From: Polytrichum commune
Taxonomy: Eukaryota > Streptophyta > Polytrichopsida > Polytrichales > Polytrichaceae
DNA length: 60,000 nucleotides
Direction: 5' to 3'
Assembly (NCBI GenBank): GCA_950295325.1
Contig: OX485805.1
Coordinates: 57,438,758-57,498,757, forward strand
Positions 44,876 through 55,192 of this stretch are shown piece after piece. Every line of letters starts with the position of its first letter. The first letter of the stretch is position 1. The notes below the pieces were generated by a model. The model did no database searches and was not told the origin of the DNA. It saw only the letters and a program-made list of their open reading frames with translations. Position numbers and translations under genes: made by a program.

Positions 44876-45410
44876 AACTTTTGGTAGGGAGTTGGTTGTT
44901 TTGGTAGCAATACTTTCCGTGTCCAATACATTTTTGGTGCATGATTGGAGTTGGCGTGGAAGTTTGAACGAAGGACGTTCTGTTTCAAAGTCAAACTCAT
45001 TTTGGCATACCACGAGGTGTTAAAATGAGTTTGACCCTCATTGGACCGATATAGAATGTTCTTCCTTCAAACCTCCACACCAGTTCCAAGCATGAGTGCT
45101 TGGGGAGATTTTTTACCATAATCTTTCAAAATCCCAATGTTTCCAAGTCTAACCATTTACATGTTGTGATCTTTCGGTTTTTCTTTAGGAAATTGAGGTA
45201 TAAACCATAGATTCTTCTTAAATGATGGGTAATTCTCTTCAATGTCAATTGACCATTTCTCAAACTCAACCAGCTCATTTGTAATTAAGAGTTAGTTCTC
45301 CCCATTCATTAGCAAGCATGCACCAAAAACTTACCAAACATGGAAAAAAGTGTAGGCAAAACAACCCACCCCCAACCAAAACTCTGGTCAAATTAACAGA
45401 TAACTCTAAT
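44876..45410. mobile_element. Foldback element, older copy, split by a family D repeat
   Basis: CAAACTCATTTTGGCA and TGTTAAAATGAGTTTG flank a short loop near 45011. Outward, TTTGGTAGGGAG and CCAAACATGG-type blocks match the 330-bp palindrome at 49.8 kb. The right arm is interrupted at about 45105-45300 by an inverted family D repeat, after which it resumes (AAGCATGCACC, CTTACCAAACATGG, GATAACTCTAATGT). It sits in an intron of the transporter pseudogene. Confidence 0.65.
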
Positions 45411-45776
45411 GTCAAATCACTCTCTACAAAAAAAATAAAAAAAAGCTAATCAATTTCAATTTTATGACAATTTTTTTTTTCAAAGCAACCGCAAAGTCAC
45501 GAGTGAGGGGCTTACGTAAAATTTCTCTCTGACAATCACCGCCACCAAAACAAAGCCGTCCACATGATCAAAACAACCCATGATTTTGTCAGTATATCTT
45601 GCATCTTGCTTGGGATTCAGATTGCAATTAGCATGTAATCGGTAAAAAAACACACAACAAAGTCTAGGATTGTCTCGAATTGGTCAGAAACATGCATTTT
45701 GATACTAATTAGCTACGTAATTTGATACCAAGTTTTGATTTAGTGTAATCAATTCCATGCATTTCCTTATACCGTA

Positions 45777-45917
45777 GAGGGCTCTCTCTTCCGATGGAAA
45801 ATAATTATTTTTCCATCAAATTGTGCCACATTTCATGCTCACATGCGCTAAAAATCCACTTGTGTTTTATGTGAAAATTACATTCCAACACATATTAAGA
45901 TGAAATGGAGAGCCCTC
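45777..45917. mobile_element. 141-bp MITE with TA target duplication
   Basis: GAGGGCTCTC (45777-45786) is inverted exactly at 45908-45917, and TA flanks both sides. Size and TA target resemble Stowaway-type MITEs, but the TIR is only 10 bp and does not match the Stowaway consensus. Confidence 0.55.
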
Positions 45918-46074
45918 TATAATACACTGGTCCAACGTTGGTCATAATATTCGGAAGCATCATGTTATCAAAATTTCAAAGTTGATTAGTGTGGAAGATA
46001 TGTACAACTTTGAAAGCAAAGGATATCCATGACTTAAGGTAGTCGTGCTTGATACGGTTTATTTATCTTGGTTG

Positions 46075-47930
46075 GTTACATTGAGTGGTATGCTTGGTGT
46101 GGATCCAAGAATGGTTACCATAAAGACATGTGCATGAAAGAGGTTGGATTATGTTCTCAAAATATGGTTATCATTTCTAGGCTCATTAGTCGACGTAATT
46201 GGGGGGGATGTCTATGACCCTTTTAATGAGCATGAGAATCTTCACTTTGATAATGAATAGGATATTCATATGATCTCTAGAAATCATGAGGAAGATGGCT
46301 ACGACCTTGGCTTGGATTTGCTGACTAGCTCATATGAATCACATGGATGATATCCTAGGAGAAGTGGGCCAATTGGAAAAGTAACCATTCACGACCCATC
46401 TACCTTAAGATTTGTGGGTTGTATGCGGTGATTCTTCTTATCATGCACCTATATTTGAGTGGTGTATGACAAGACTTGTAGTCAAGAACAAACACCAGAA
46501 AGACACGTGGTACGATGAGGTTGGACTATGTTTTGCATATATGACAACATGCTAGGTTCGATTATGAACACAATTGGAAGGACATTCGTGATCACTGAAA
46601 GAGAAATATACGCTTCACTTCTGACCTCGTCTAACTTTTGCATCTCAACTCCGATCCTGGAACCTAACATGCCAATCTTCGTGATTAACGATTGTTAATC
46701 GGCTGAAACAATTTCTGATTTGATCCAACGGTCAAAATTGTTTGAGGGGTTGGAAGCACCTACATGCCGAAATAAATAATCAAAGAAAGGAAGGAATGCA
46801 AAAACGGAAAACTGTGTGTACCTGGAGAAGGATTTGTGTCCCAGTCCACCGGAAGGCCGACACAAGTGACCCGATCATAAGCAAAGCCAGCTCTCGCATC
46901 AAAATTATTTGTGTCAAAATCTTTGCTACTGTGCACCCAAAGATGAGCCACACGCTTCTCAAAAAGGCTACACAATTTTCCATTTTTTTACTTTCAAAAA
47001 CTCACACGGCGTATGCTGAAGGACATGCATAGGCTGCAAATCGGACTCGGAAGTTGAACTTGATTGCACTACGTATTAAAGCCCTTGCATAGGTTACACC
47101 AATTGCCAAGGTGTTCCAAGTTTGTTCCAATTGGGGTAACAACAAATTTGAAGAAAAATAGAGTAAAAATGAGTTTGACATTTGTGTTGGACTTGGTTGT
47201 ATCATTAGATCTCTCTCTGTCTATCTATATAGCATGTAGTGATTATATTTGGCATTTAAAAATAAAATCTCTCTCTCTCTATGTTCATGGAGAGGTCTCC
47301 TAGATGTGATGGATCGCCTTTAAGTTGTCAGTTCACTCTTTACTTTATTTCTCATTTTCCACTCTTTACACTAGAACTTAGTACAATGAAACATTGTTGA
47401 ATTTTAAAAACGACCTACGTTGATGATAGTCTCATGCTGAGAATTAGTGGACATGACATTTCTAGAGTTATAGACAACTTAATGCCACCCTTTGCAAAAA
47501 GTCTATGTGACACCAAACATGTCAAACGGATAGTGATGTAAACATCATAAAAGTTATGGAGCTAAATACGCAATTCAATCAGTCAATTAATTACCTGTCA
47601 AGAGAGTGCCGGCGGTGAGAGAAGCAATGCTGGCTGTTAACTTAAGGCTTGGCACCTCCAAACTATCACACACGCACACACACACATACACTCAAATGAA
47701 GCCAAAGATTGTGTGAAGTGAGGTATGTGGGCCTCATTTGGTCACTTTTCTTTTATCAAAGACCTATATTCGAGTGGCATATGGCAAGGTTGCAATTATG
47801 AATGGGCCCCCAAAAGGAAACATGTTATGATGAGATTAAACAATTTCGTTGATAATATATTATCCATTCTAGAGTCGATGGTTTACACCGTTGAGAGGGC
47901 CTATATCATCACTTAAATCCCACTTAAAGA
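46075..47930. repeat. Dispersed repeat family B, further copies
   Basis: Copies at about 46075-46420, 46440-46600 and 47740-47915, the first highly similar to 10090-10300 (AATGAGCATGAGAATCTTCA, CTTTGATA.TGAATA.GATATT, CCTAGGAGAAGTGGGCCA). They lie in introns of the transporter pseudogene and surround, but do not enter, its exons at 46822-46928 and 47595-47662. Confidence 0.7.
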
Positions 47931-49790
47931 CACAAGATAACTTGAAAATAATTTGATGAGCATTTCATATCATCTAGAATAAAGAGGGAATGTCCAATTT
48001 TAGTTTGAACATGCTAAAAGTGTTTAGGGATTAAGAGACTGACTGAAATGTGTATGTCAAGAGGAGCACAACGATGGGTGCGCCCGATTTGCTCTGCCAT
48101 CCACACCAACCTGTCAGCAACTTACTCATCATTATCATGTGAAATAAGTTTGATGACTAAAGTTGAATACAGAAAAATTAAAATTAAAAAATAATGTCAT
48201 ACAATTCGACGTGAATTTGAGTCTATTGGCCCTTCCGTGCTCAAGAGTCCCCTCGGTGAGGGTGGATTTTATTGCCTACCCTGCAATAGGTCATTGGCCT
48301 CAAGTCGAATCTATAAATATATGCAGTTAGTATTATGAAACGTCGTGTATTGAATGATCCGATAGTTCTACTTTGCAAAGGACCTGCTGAAGAAATTTAA
48401 TCAGTGTAGGTGGTGAGAATGTAGTATGAATTTGTGATCAATAATTACCATGATCTTGAAATTTTCAGGAACTGATGGATGTTGGAAACCCACGTTGACG
48501 TCAATAGCGGTTGCAATACTCGGAGGAACAACTGTATTAAATCTCACAAAAACACACGCAATAACACGTGAGGCTTGAAAAATTTGTGGAGAAAAGAGTC
48601 TCTCGTATAATAGGACTCACTTTGCATAATATTCATCGTGGCCATCAAATGTTTCATAGCTGATTAGAGTTGTCCGTAAAGTCTCTTGGTCAAACTTTGG
48701 GTGAGTTGGGTGAAAGTCGAGTAGAATATGCATAATGTGATCTAGATTTAATCAAGCTTTAAAAATAATATATTGAAAGAGTGAGTCCAAATCAGTAAAA
48801 ATGGATTTTTCTAGTTTGTCATGCTAGGATCTATGGGTCAACTTAACTTTGCATAGGTCAGGTTGGGATTTAGGGTGGAATATCCTATGGGTCATAACTT
48901 ATCCTATATCCTACGGAGACTACAAATATTTGTTGCACTGAATAAGGAAGTCCGAGAAGTTTCACCCATGTTTCAAAATTATTAGGCTACGTTACAAGAA
49001 GGTTTAATGAACTCTCGAAATAGAAAATTCTTTCAAAGAAGCATCAAACTCCTCGTTTGATCCCTCCTTGAGGCTTTTTGAGAGACTTTGCATGTGACGA
49101 TATTGGATTTTTTTGATATGGGACTAGTATTTGTGCATGTAATATAAGAGCACTAAATTGAGAGAAAACAGAACGTGCATCACGATGATACCTATGAGAT
49201 TGATAGCCAAGAATAGGCGCTTGTGTAAAAAATTGAATGGACTCGCAATTGAGGGTACGTGCCTTTGAGGAAATACGACTTCCATGAGATCCCCGCGATG
49301 GCCGAGGGCTCCTTTCCCCATTTTGTGAGGTGGAACAAGCCCGAGAGAAGGGCTTGTGTGCAATAAAAGAGTGCTTGCAACAACCTCGGTGCCGGGAATC
49401 GCGCCAACCTCTCTCCGGCTCTTGAACTTTTGTATCTGCTCATACAAATTCCAACACGATCATCTTCGATCAATGTCGTCACCTCTCGATTTTGCCATCC
49501 ATACCCCACAACGTGATTTCAAACTAAATCCACCTCTCATGATGCAAATAGGATGAAAATTTTGCATCAACATAGTTAGGTACAAGGAGTATATGAGTGA
49601 TGAGATTCATTGAGTTTTGGACTTTGAAGTAGTAGTAGTATAATTGTTAACATTATTGGATTCTTTAGGAAGTGGGTATGAAAGAAGGGCATCCAAGTTA
49701 CTTGCCATCTTATTGTTCTTATGTACAATGGTATGATTATAGTAGAGAATCTCATATGCTATGATTATCTTTCATCAGGAAAATGATTGT

Positions 49791-50120
49791 CACAATAGAG
49801 TTATCCTTTAACTCAAAGGAGTTTGGTAGGGAGTTTCTTACAAAACCTTCCATGTTTGGCAAGCTTGAGGTGCATGCGTCGGAGGTCGTGTGGAGGTTTG
49901 AACCAATAACATTCTACATGAGGGAATTGAGGGTCAAACTCATTTTAGCAACGCATGCGGTGCTAAAATGAGTTTGACCCTCAATGAACCGATATAGAAT
50001 GTTATTGGTTCAAACCTCCACACGACCTCCGACGCATGCACCTCAAGCTTGCCAAACATGGAAGGTTTTGTAAGAAACTCCCTACCAAACTCCTTTGAGT
50101 TAAAGGATAACTCTAATGTG
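49791..50120. mobile_element. 330-bp near-perfect palindrome (foldback element)
   Basis: Two 160-bp arms are mirror images around the 10-bp loop ACGCATGCGG (49951-49960). The outer ends are CACAATAGAGTTATCC and GGATAACTCTAATGTG. The only sizeable mismatch patch is about 10 bp (ACATGAGGGA against ATATCGGTTC complement). The loop is itself nearly palindromic (GCATGC). No target duplication is evident. The two overlapping open frames on opposite strands encode the same peptide, as expected of a palindrome. Confidence 0.9.
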
Positions 50121-50643
50121 TCCATGGCAAACAATATAATGAATCCGTATTTGAACAATGAACAACACGACGACAAGAATTTTTTACGTGTCGTTTTTCT
50201 ACAGCAAGTATGAAATCGGATTGTTTGCACTCGTTAAGTGGGAGTTGTTGATTACTCACAAGTCTTGTAGAACAGTTGTCATGTACCAAAAGGCAATGTA
50301 GACGAGAGTTTTCCCAAGGGTTTCTTTGGTGAAACACGACCTACACAAGGGGCCTGGCCGAGCTTCCTCTTTGAGCTCCCCGTACCGAAATCCTATGCTC
50401 GGTCGTTTCTCTAAACCAACCGTCATTCATGCCATAAAATGCATTCTCAATACTCACCAAAAAGATTTGCGCAAACAACTTTTTCATCGGCATTTTCCAA
50501 GTCAAAAGAATATCCTTAAATCATGATCCTTTAAACTAGGTTGTATTCAATAAATGTTTAATAACATGGGCCCTGATTAATGCACTGATCAAGTAAAGGA
50601 TGTGGATTTGATTTATTCCACTTACTCATTGTCTTCAGAGGCC

Positions 50644-50868
50644 CTACGGCACCTTCCGATATGGATTCGCGGCTTGGCAGTTCAGGTTGAGGTAGAAACC
50701 ATCGCGGCCATTGAAACAACAAGTGAAGGATTCGAGTTCTTCCCCACAACCGGAACATGGCTTCCCTCTCTTCACATCGCATACATTTTTGCACAAGGAT
50801 GCCTGGTAATCGAAACGAATCTGCTGTAGAACTCGACGTTGTAGGGCCACCATCTCGGAGCATCTCAA
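50644..50868 (-). pseudogene. Cysteine-rich DC1/C1-like fragment
   Basis: A 74-residue frame contains PCSGCGEELESF, TCCF, DGFYLNLNCQAANP, resembling the plant DC1 (C1-like zinc-binding) pattern of C-x2-C, a C-containing strand, and F-x-L-x-x-x-C. The usual His ligand before Cys is Asn here and only one incomplete repeat is present, so any zinc site would be defective. Weak call: short and without flanking repeats of the domain. Confidence 0.3.
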
Positions 50869-50974
50869 GACCTATAGTATTCACATGTTGAGTGTGAATT
50901 GGCGGGCACAAATAATGAAGAGACCGACACACAAGAAATGTTTTCAATGTCTGATGTGCACAACATGTATACAA

Positions 50975-52230
50975 GTTCCAAAGCCCACATCAATGCACAA
51001 CCATAGATGGAGGAGGTTTGTTTTTGCAAATCTACCGCTACGGTAAGGTAGTGGACTTGATTTTAGCTTTGCACCCACTTCTTCTAGGATATCAAACATA
51101 ATTAGTACCAAATGATAATCAAATTTCCAAATTGAGATTGGTGCCATTTTCCTCACAATGTTTGGAGATTATGCCCAATACCTTACTCATTGTCAAAGTG
51201 AACATTAACCTACCTTCTTAAAATGAGCATACTCACACCCCCGCCAATTATGTTGACTTGTCTATTGGACCTAGAATACTTAACAATTTCTGAGCACATA
51301 CTCCAATTTCTTTTCAACCCATGTCTCTTTTGGGTCCGTTCTTAGATCCACTCAAATATAGGTGTCTCATCAAGATAAGTAACCGAATTAGGTCCCCTTA
51401 GGTGTGGCAATTTTTTTTGGAGTTGTGCGGGTGGTGCTCTAGGAATCGTACACAAGTTTTGATAAGGATCAGGAGTATTGATATGCTTAGCCAAATAGCA
51501 AATAGCACAATGCAATCCCAAATTCCTCATGTTAGGTATATCCTTTTCCATGCTCAATGCATGTTCGTCTTCAATAGTGCTAATCTCTGCACGGATAGAA
51601 ACCTTTGAAATCATTCATTAGTTCTCCATAACCCTAATTTGTGCAACCAAAACATCAATTTGACATGATTTTTAGTTGTTACGTCAAAAAATGGTGTTGA
51701 GACTCAACCGAATTCCATAGTTTCCAAATCTGCTTATGTGTTGTTTATGGCAACAATCAGGACAATCTCATCGATCCATGTGCAATATGCTCCTGAAATT
51801 TTTGGCTGTCAAATCGTTGTCGAAAGCACCACTTCTTGCCACAATTTCCCAGCTCTGTAAAACACACACACACACACAAAACCCAAATTCCTCCCCTTCA
51901 ACACAACAAAACACAAGTTATCCATGAAAAAACATATGCATTTTTCTCAACACCAAGTTGCCACTGATCGTTTGTACAATAAAAAAAATCAAACCAACGT
52001 CAAGGTAATTTTACCTAAAAATGTGAATGGGTGACCGTTCTCACTTACATTGATCATGTTTTACCAAGCATCAAAGCGAGGGTGCTTCCTTGTGGTCACC
52101 GTCATCATTTGTACAACATAAACTCCTTGCCAAGATATCCGGAAAAGACATGCTTGGAGATGACACAAGGAATCATATATCTCGATGAGGGTTTGAAAAC
52201 CGTTGAATTGTTCATGTATTATTTAGTGTC
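50975..52230. other. Non-coding stretch
   Basis: No recognisable gene. A 90-residue minus-strand frame at 51342-51614 (HALSMEKDIPNMRNLGLHC) has no family resemblance. An (AC)n microsatellite lies at 51861-51878. Confidence 0.4.
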
Positions 52231-52254
52231 CAAGGTAGCTTAAACCCAAGGCCT

Positions 52255-52345
52255 TAACTTGGATCTCATGGGAACTCCGAGGTTAAGCCGCCTAAGGTCA
52301 TAATAGTACTTGGATGGGTTACCTTCCGAGCACTTGATTTCTGGT
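52255..52345 (+). mobile_element. 5S rRNA-derived sequence (Cassandra-type LTR or 5S-headed SINE, else 5S pseudogene)
   Basis: GGATCTCATGGGAACTCCGA continuing GGTTAAGCC matches the plant 5S rRNA stretch GGATCCCATCAGAACTCCGA, AGTTAAGC, the A-box region. AGTACTTGGATGGGTTACCT matches the 5S C-box AGTACTAGGATGGGTGACCT. Spacing between the boxes is about that of a true 5S gene, but the intermediate element is lost and the sequence before position 52261 does not match the 5S 5' half. Plant sequences of this kind are known in Cassandra TRIM retrotransposon LTRs and in 5S-derived SINEs. No partner LTR, tRNA-primer site or poly-A was identified. Confidence 0.7.
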
Positions 52346-53689
52346 CCACCCCCTACCATCTATGATCCACCCAATCGTAGTGGGGGGTATATGAGTGAAC
52401 CAGATATTTTCGACCTGGAACTATGTGGGAACCTAGGGACTTGCCCTTGCGGGAGAAAACCAACCTGTCCGCGCTCATTCAAGGTGTTGACCTTCAAAAG
52501 GAGGCAATAATCTTCGGCGGTGCTCTAATTCTTGTAATGGCCGTTTTGAGGTTATATATAGACTTGGACCAACTCGAACTGAAAGCAACACCATAATTCA
52601 CACTTGTGACAACATCGGAGTCATCTTTCTTTTTATTTAATTAGTGTCACTATTTGGAACCTATGTAACGGTATTGGAACTTTTTACTATAGATTTCAAT
52701 TTCACAAAGAAAAATACACATTTGCAGTTTTGCAAATAAAAAGGCAATGCTTGGTCTTAAAACTTGGATTCTAAGTTTTCTTTAAAGTTATAGTAATGTG
52801 TAACTCTGAATAGTAAGTGTGACTAAAATACCGTAAACCATGCACTTAGTTCCTCACAAGGGGCAGCAAAATAAATATTGCCTGTATTGAATCATGTTTC
52901 ATACAAGATCATATTTAGGATTCAAGTTCAAAGCTGCAGCCCAAGAAATTTATTTGAATAAGCCAAGCTTTAGAATCCTTCATAAGTGTTGATAGAAGGA
53001 GGTAGAGCAGAGGGAATCAAATTCTTTCCTCTATTACCCACAAAATAGTTGGGGATTGTGATCTCCATGTGCGGAAACCAAGTTTCAAGCAATTGTGTTT
53101 TTTGTACAACATCTCCACCGCTACAACCACATCTTTCACCAACACTACGTTATAGGGATCAAATACATAACATTCACTGTAGAATTGGAGGGGCCAGAAC
53201 GAAGAGGGCACTCTATTACGATGTATGAATATAGAGGGTCGTCCATTCCAGTTAAACCTCTTTCAATGCTAAAAACTTCTCTCTTTGTAACACTTCATGC
53301 TTTTCCATGACTCTTACATAGCAATTTTACAGATATTGACACATGAACATTATTCTCCTTGAAAAAAATATTATTTATAGTACTATGTATACAATAGCAA
53401 TTATATTGTAGCGGTGGGTTCCCTGCCACTACATTTTTAACACCCCTCCACCTAGTACCTATGAAGCTCCTTCACCACCACTTTGGAGTAGGAATTGGGG
53501 GGAGATGTGATGGTGACAATGGAGATTCCCTTTGTAATGTCAAACCAACCAACGGTAAATGTCAAATCCATCATACTAACTTTACATCACAATGTCTCTT
53601 ATATACATGGATAGGACCAATCTTGTCTATTTATCCATCTATATCTCTAGTTAAAACACCTTTACCACCACACAATCTTTGACATCCAT

Positions 53690-53960
53690 GGCATTCCTTC
53701 ACTAATTCGTGAGAATTTGCATTATTGGCCTTTTGCCTCCTTCCCTATCACAACCTTCTATTTGACCAATCAACGTCCATCCCAACAATTCACATGTACC
53801 AAAGATCACTAATAGTGAGAAATTGTTGAATTACACTATTGACCTCACCCCTTTCCCATCACAACCTAATAGAGTTTACCCTTTGGCATCCATTGCAACC
53901 ATTTCACATGTATTTGAAACTACTAATCGATGAGATTTTATACTATTCGTATTTCACCCC
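53690..53960. repeat. Degenerate tandem repeat, about three ~115-bp units
   Basis: Recurring blocks: TTTGACATCCATGGCATTCC-like, CACTAAT.G.GAGAA, TATTGACCTCACCCCTTTCC-like, CCATCACAACCT and CATTTCACATGTA. Units are heavily diverged. A similar block at 53630-53690 may be a fourth unit. Confidence 0.5.
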
Positions 53961-54009
53961 TTATACACAATCAAGATTAGATTCACATCTATTAGAGGCC
54001 GCTACACTG

Positions 54010-54330
54010 AATAGTCCTATTATTGTGGGCCAGAGTAATTCTCGGGCCAAATTAATTTCAACCTATGCTAACTAGAAGAGTAATGTGGGCCACATTAATT
54101 GTTTTCCTAGACAATTAATGTGGGTGATTCTTATATTTTCTACTACTTCTGTCCTACAACTAATGTTCATAGTGTTGGTTGAGAGCCTTCATGCAGACTT
54201 ATGGGAAGACCTGGGGTCTTGGACCCATGTTAATGCCACCTTGACTAGAAAACTAGTGTGGCCCCTGCTAATTATTTCCACACTAATTTCCACCCATACT
54301 ATTTAGTATATTGCAAATTCAAGGTCCTAT
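54010..54330. repeat. Dispersed repeat family F, copy 2
   Basis: Collinear with 27010-27385 over about 300 bp (TACTACTTCTGTCCTACAAC, GGGAAGACCTGGGGTCTTGG, GCCACCTTGACTAGAAAACT). No coding capacity; class unknown. 54330-55190 has no recognisable feature beyond the transporter 3' flank. Confidence 0.7.
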
Positions 54331-55192
54331 GCACATAATCACTTTTAATTGTCGCCATGCTGACCCAGAGCAACATACATGGTGAGCATTCCAACAGAAG
54401 ATGCAAGAATACATTATTGATACAATAACTCCCAGCCATGTTTTGGGCCAATCATGGAGTTGACAATAATGGGAGGAGGCCCCATACATTTAGTGAGGAA
54501 CTATGCAATACATTCCACAAACAATTTTGGTGGCACCAGGAGAAAAGCAAATCAAAAGATTGGGACACCTGAGCATCGAAACACTCATTGGGGTCCTTGA
54601 AAACTGTGCAATTATTAATACAGTTCATACTTCCAGTGGAGGCTGTGATTATTCATAGTCGTTTCTTAGAACTCGGAGACATCTTTGACTTGGATGTGGC
54701 AAGCAATCAGTAGGTTTCAGTAGGAAGAGAAGAGGCAAAGAGTGCCATCAACATGTTGATATTGAAGCATATCCTTTTTCATGTACATTTGTGGCTACAA
54801 GTTGCTGCCAAAAATAAGCCTGGTCTTCGACTAGACTAGACTATGTGACATAGTACCATGGATGTCAATGTTAGAGCCTCGGACGAATTTTTATCGTGGC
54901 AAAGCAGATTGATCAGTGTGCAACCCTATCTAACTACAACTACCCAATTATCTCAACTCGTCTACCTATACGATTCAAAGCGGAGCTCATACTTTTGAAC
55001 CAACTAGGAGCTCCTTGATCCTCCAACCTGGTCTACCCTGATCCCCCTGAACCGCCATTGTATTCCACGATTTATTAACAAAATTGACCAAGGAAAGAAT
55101 GTCTTTTGAAATAATTTCTGGGATCAAACGAGAATCTTTGACTAGTGGTATGTGGGTTTGAATTTTAAGGTTTTGCAAGATCTGTACATGTG

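Larger units (their letters stand above)
44189..49435 (-). pseudogene. Diverged TPT-family transporter paralogue, probably a pseudogene
   Basis: Minus-strand blocks correspond one-to-one with exons of the intact gene at 55.2-60.0 kb: 49435-49263 (FPAPRLLQALFYCTQALLSG), 48531-48449 (VPPSIATAIDV), 48093-48044 (SKSGAPIVVLLLTYTF), 47662-47595 (LEVPSLKLTASIASLTAGTL), 46928-46822 (SAFRWTGTQILLQ), 44729-44545 (MKPVMALVTFAISYQTESWN) and 44275-44189 (LLARTSALTYTIIMIIKDAS). Four blocks have exactly the same length as their counterparts (50, 68, 185, 87 nt) and phases agree, so it is a DNA duplicate, not a retrocopy. Against function: in the second block the sequence matching the family shifts frame after AIDV (to SNIHQFLKIS), two exons end in GC rather than GT, no credible first or last exon is found, and introns carry repeats. 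An expressed, diverged gene is not fully excluded. Confidence 0.8.

Noticed and set aside
45773-45785. Candidate microexon (RALY plus G) of the transporter pseudogene
   Set aside because: It fits in frame, but coincides with the end of a 141-bp MITE and lies in GAGAGAG low-complexity sequence, so the acceptor is trivial; chance is likely.
49940-50230. 96-residue frame and its mirror at 49783-49971 as paired genes
   Set aside because: They are the two arms of one palindrome, so the same peptide appears on both strands; no domain.
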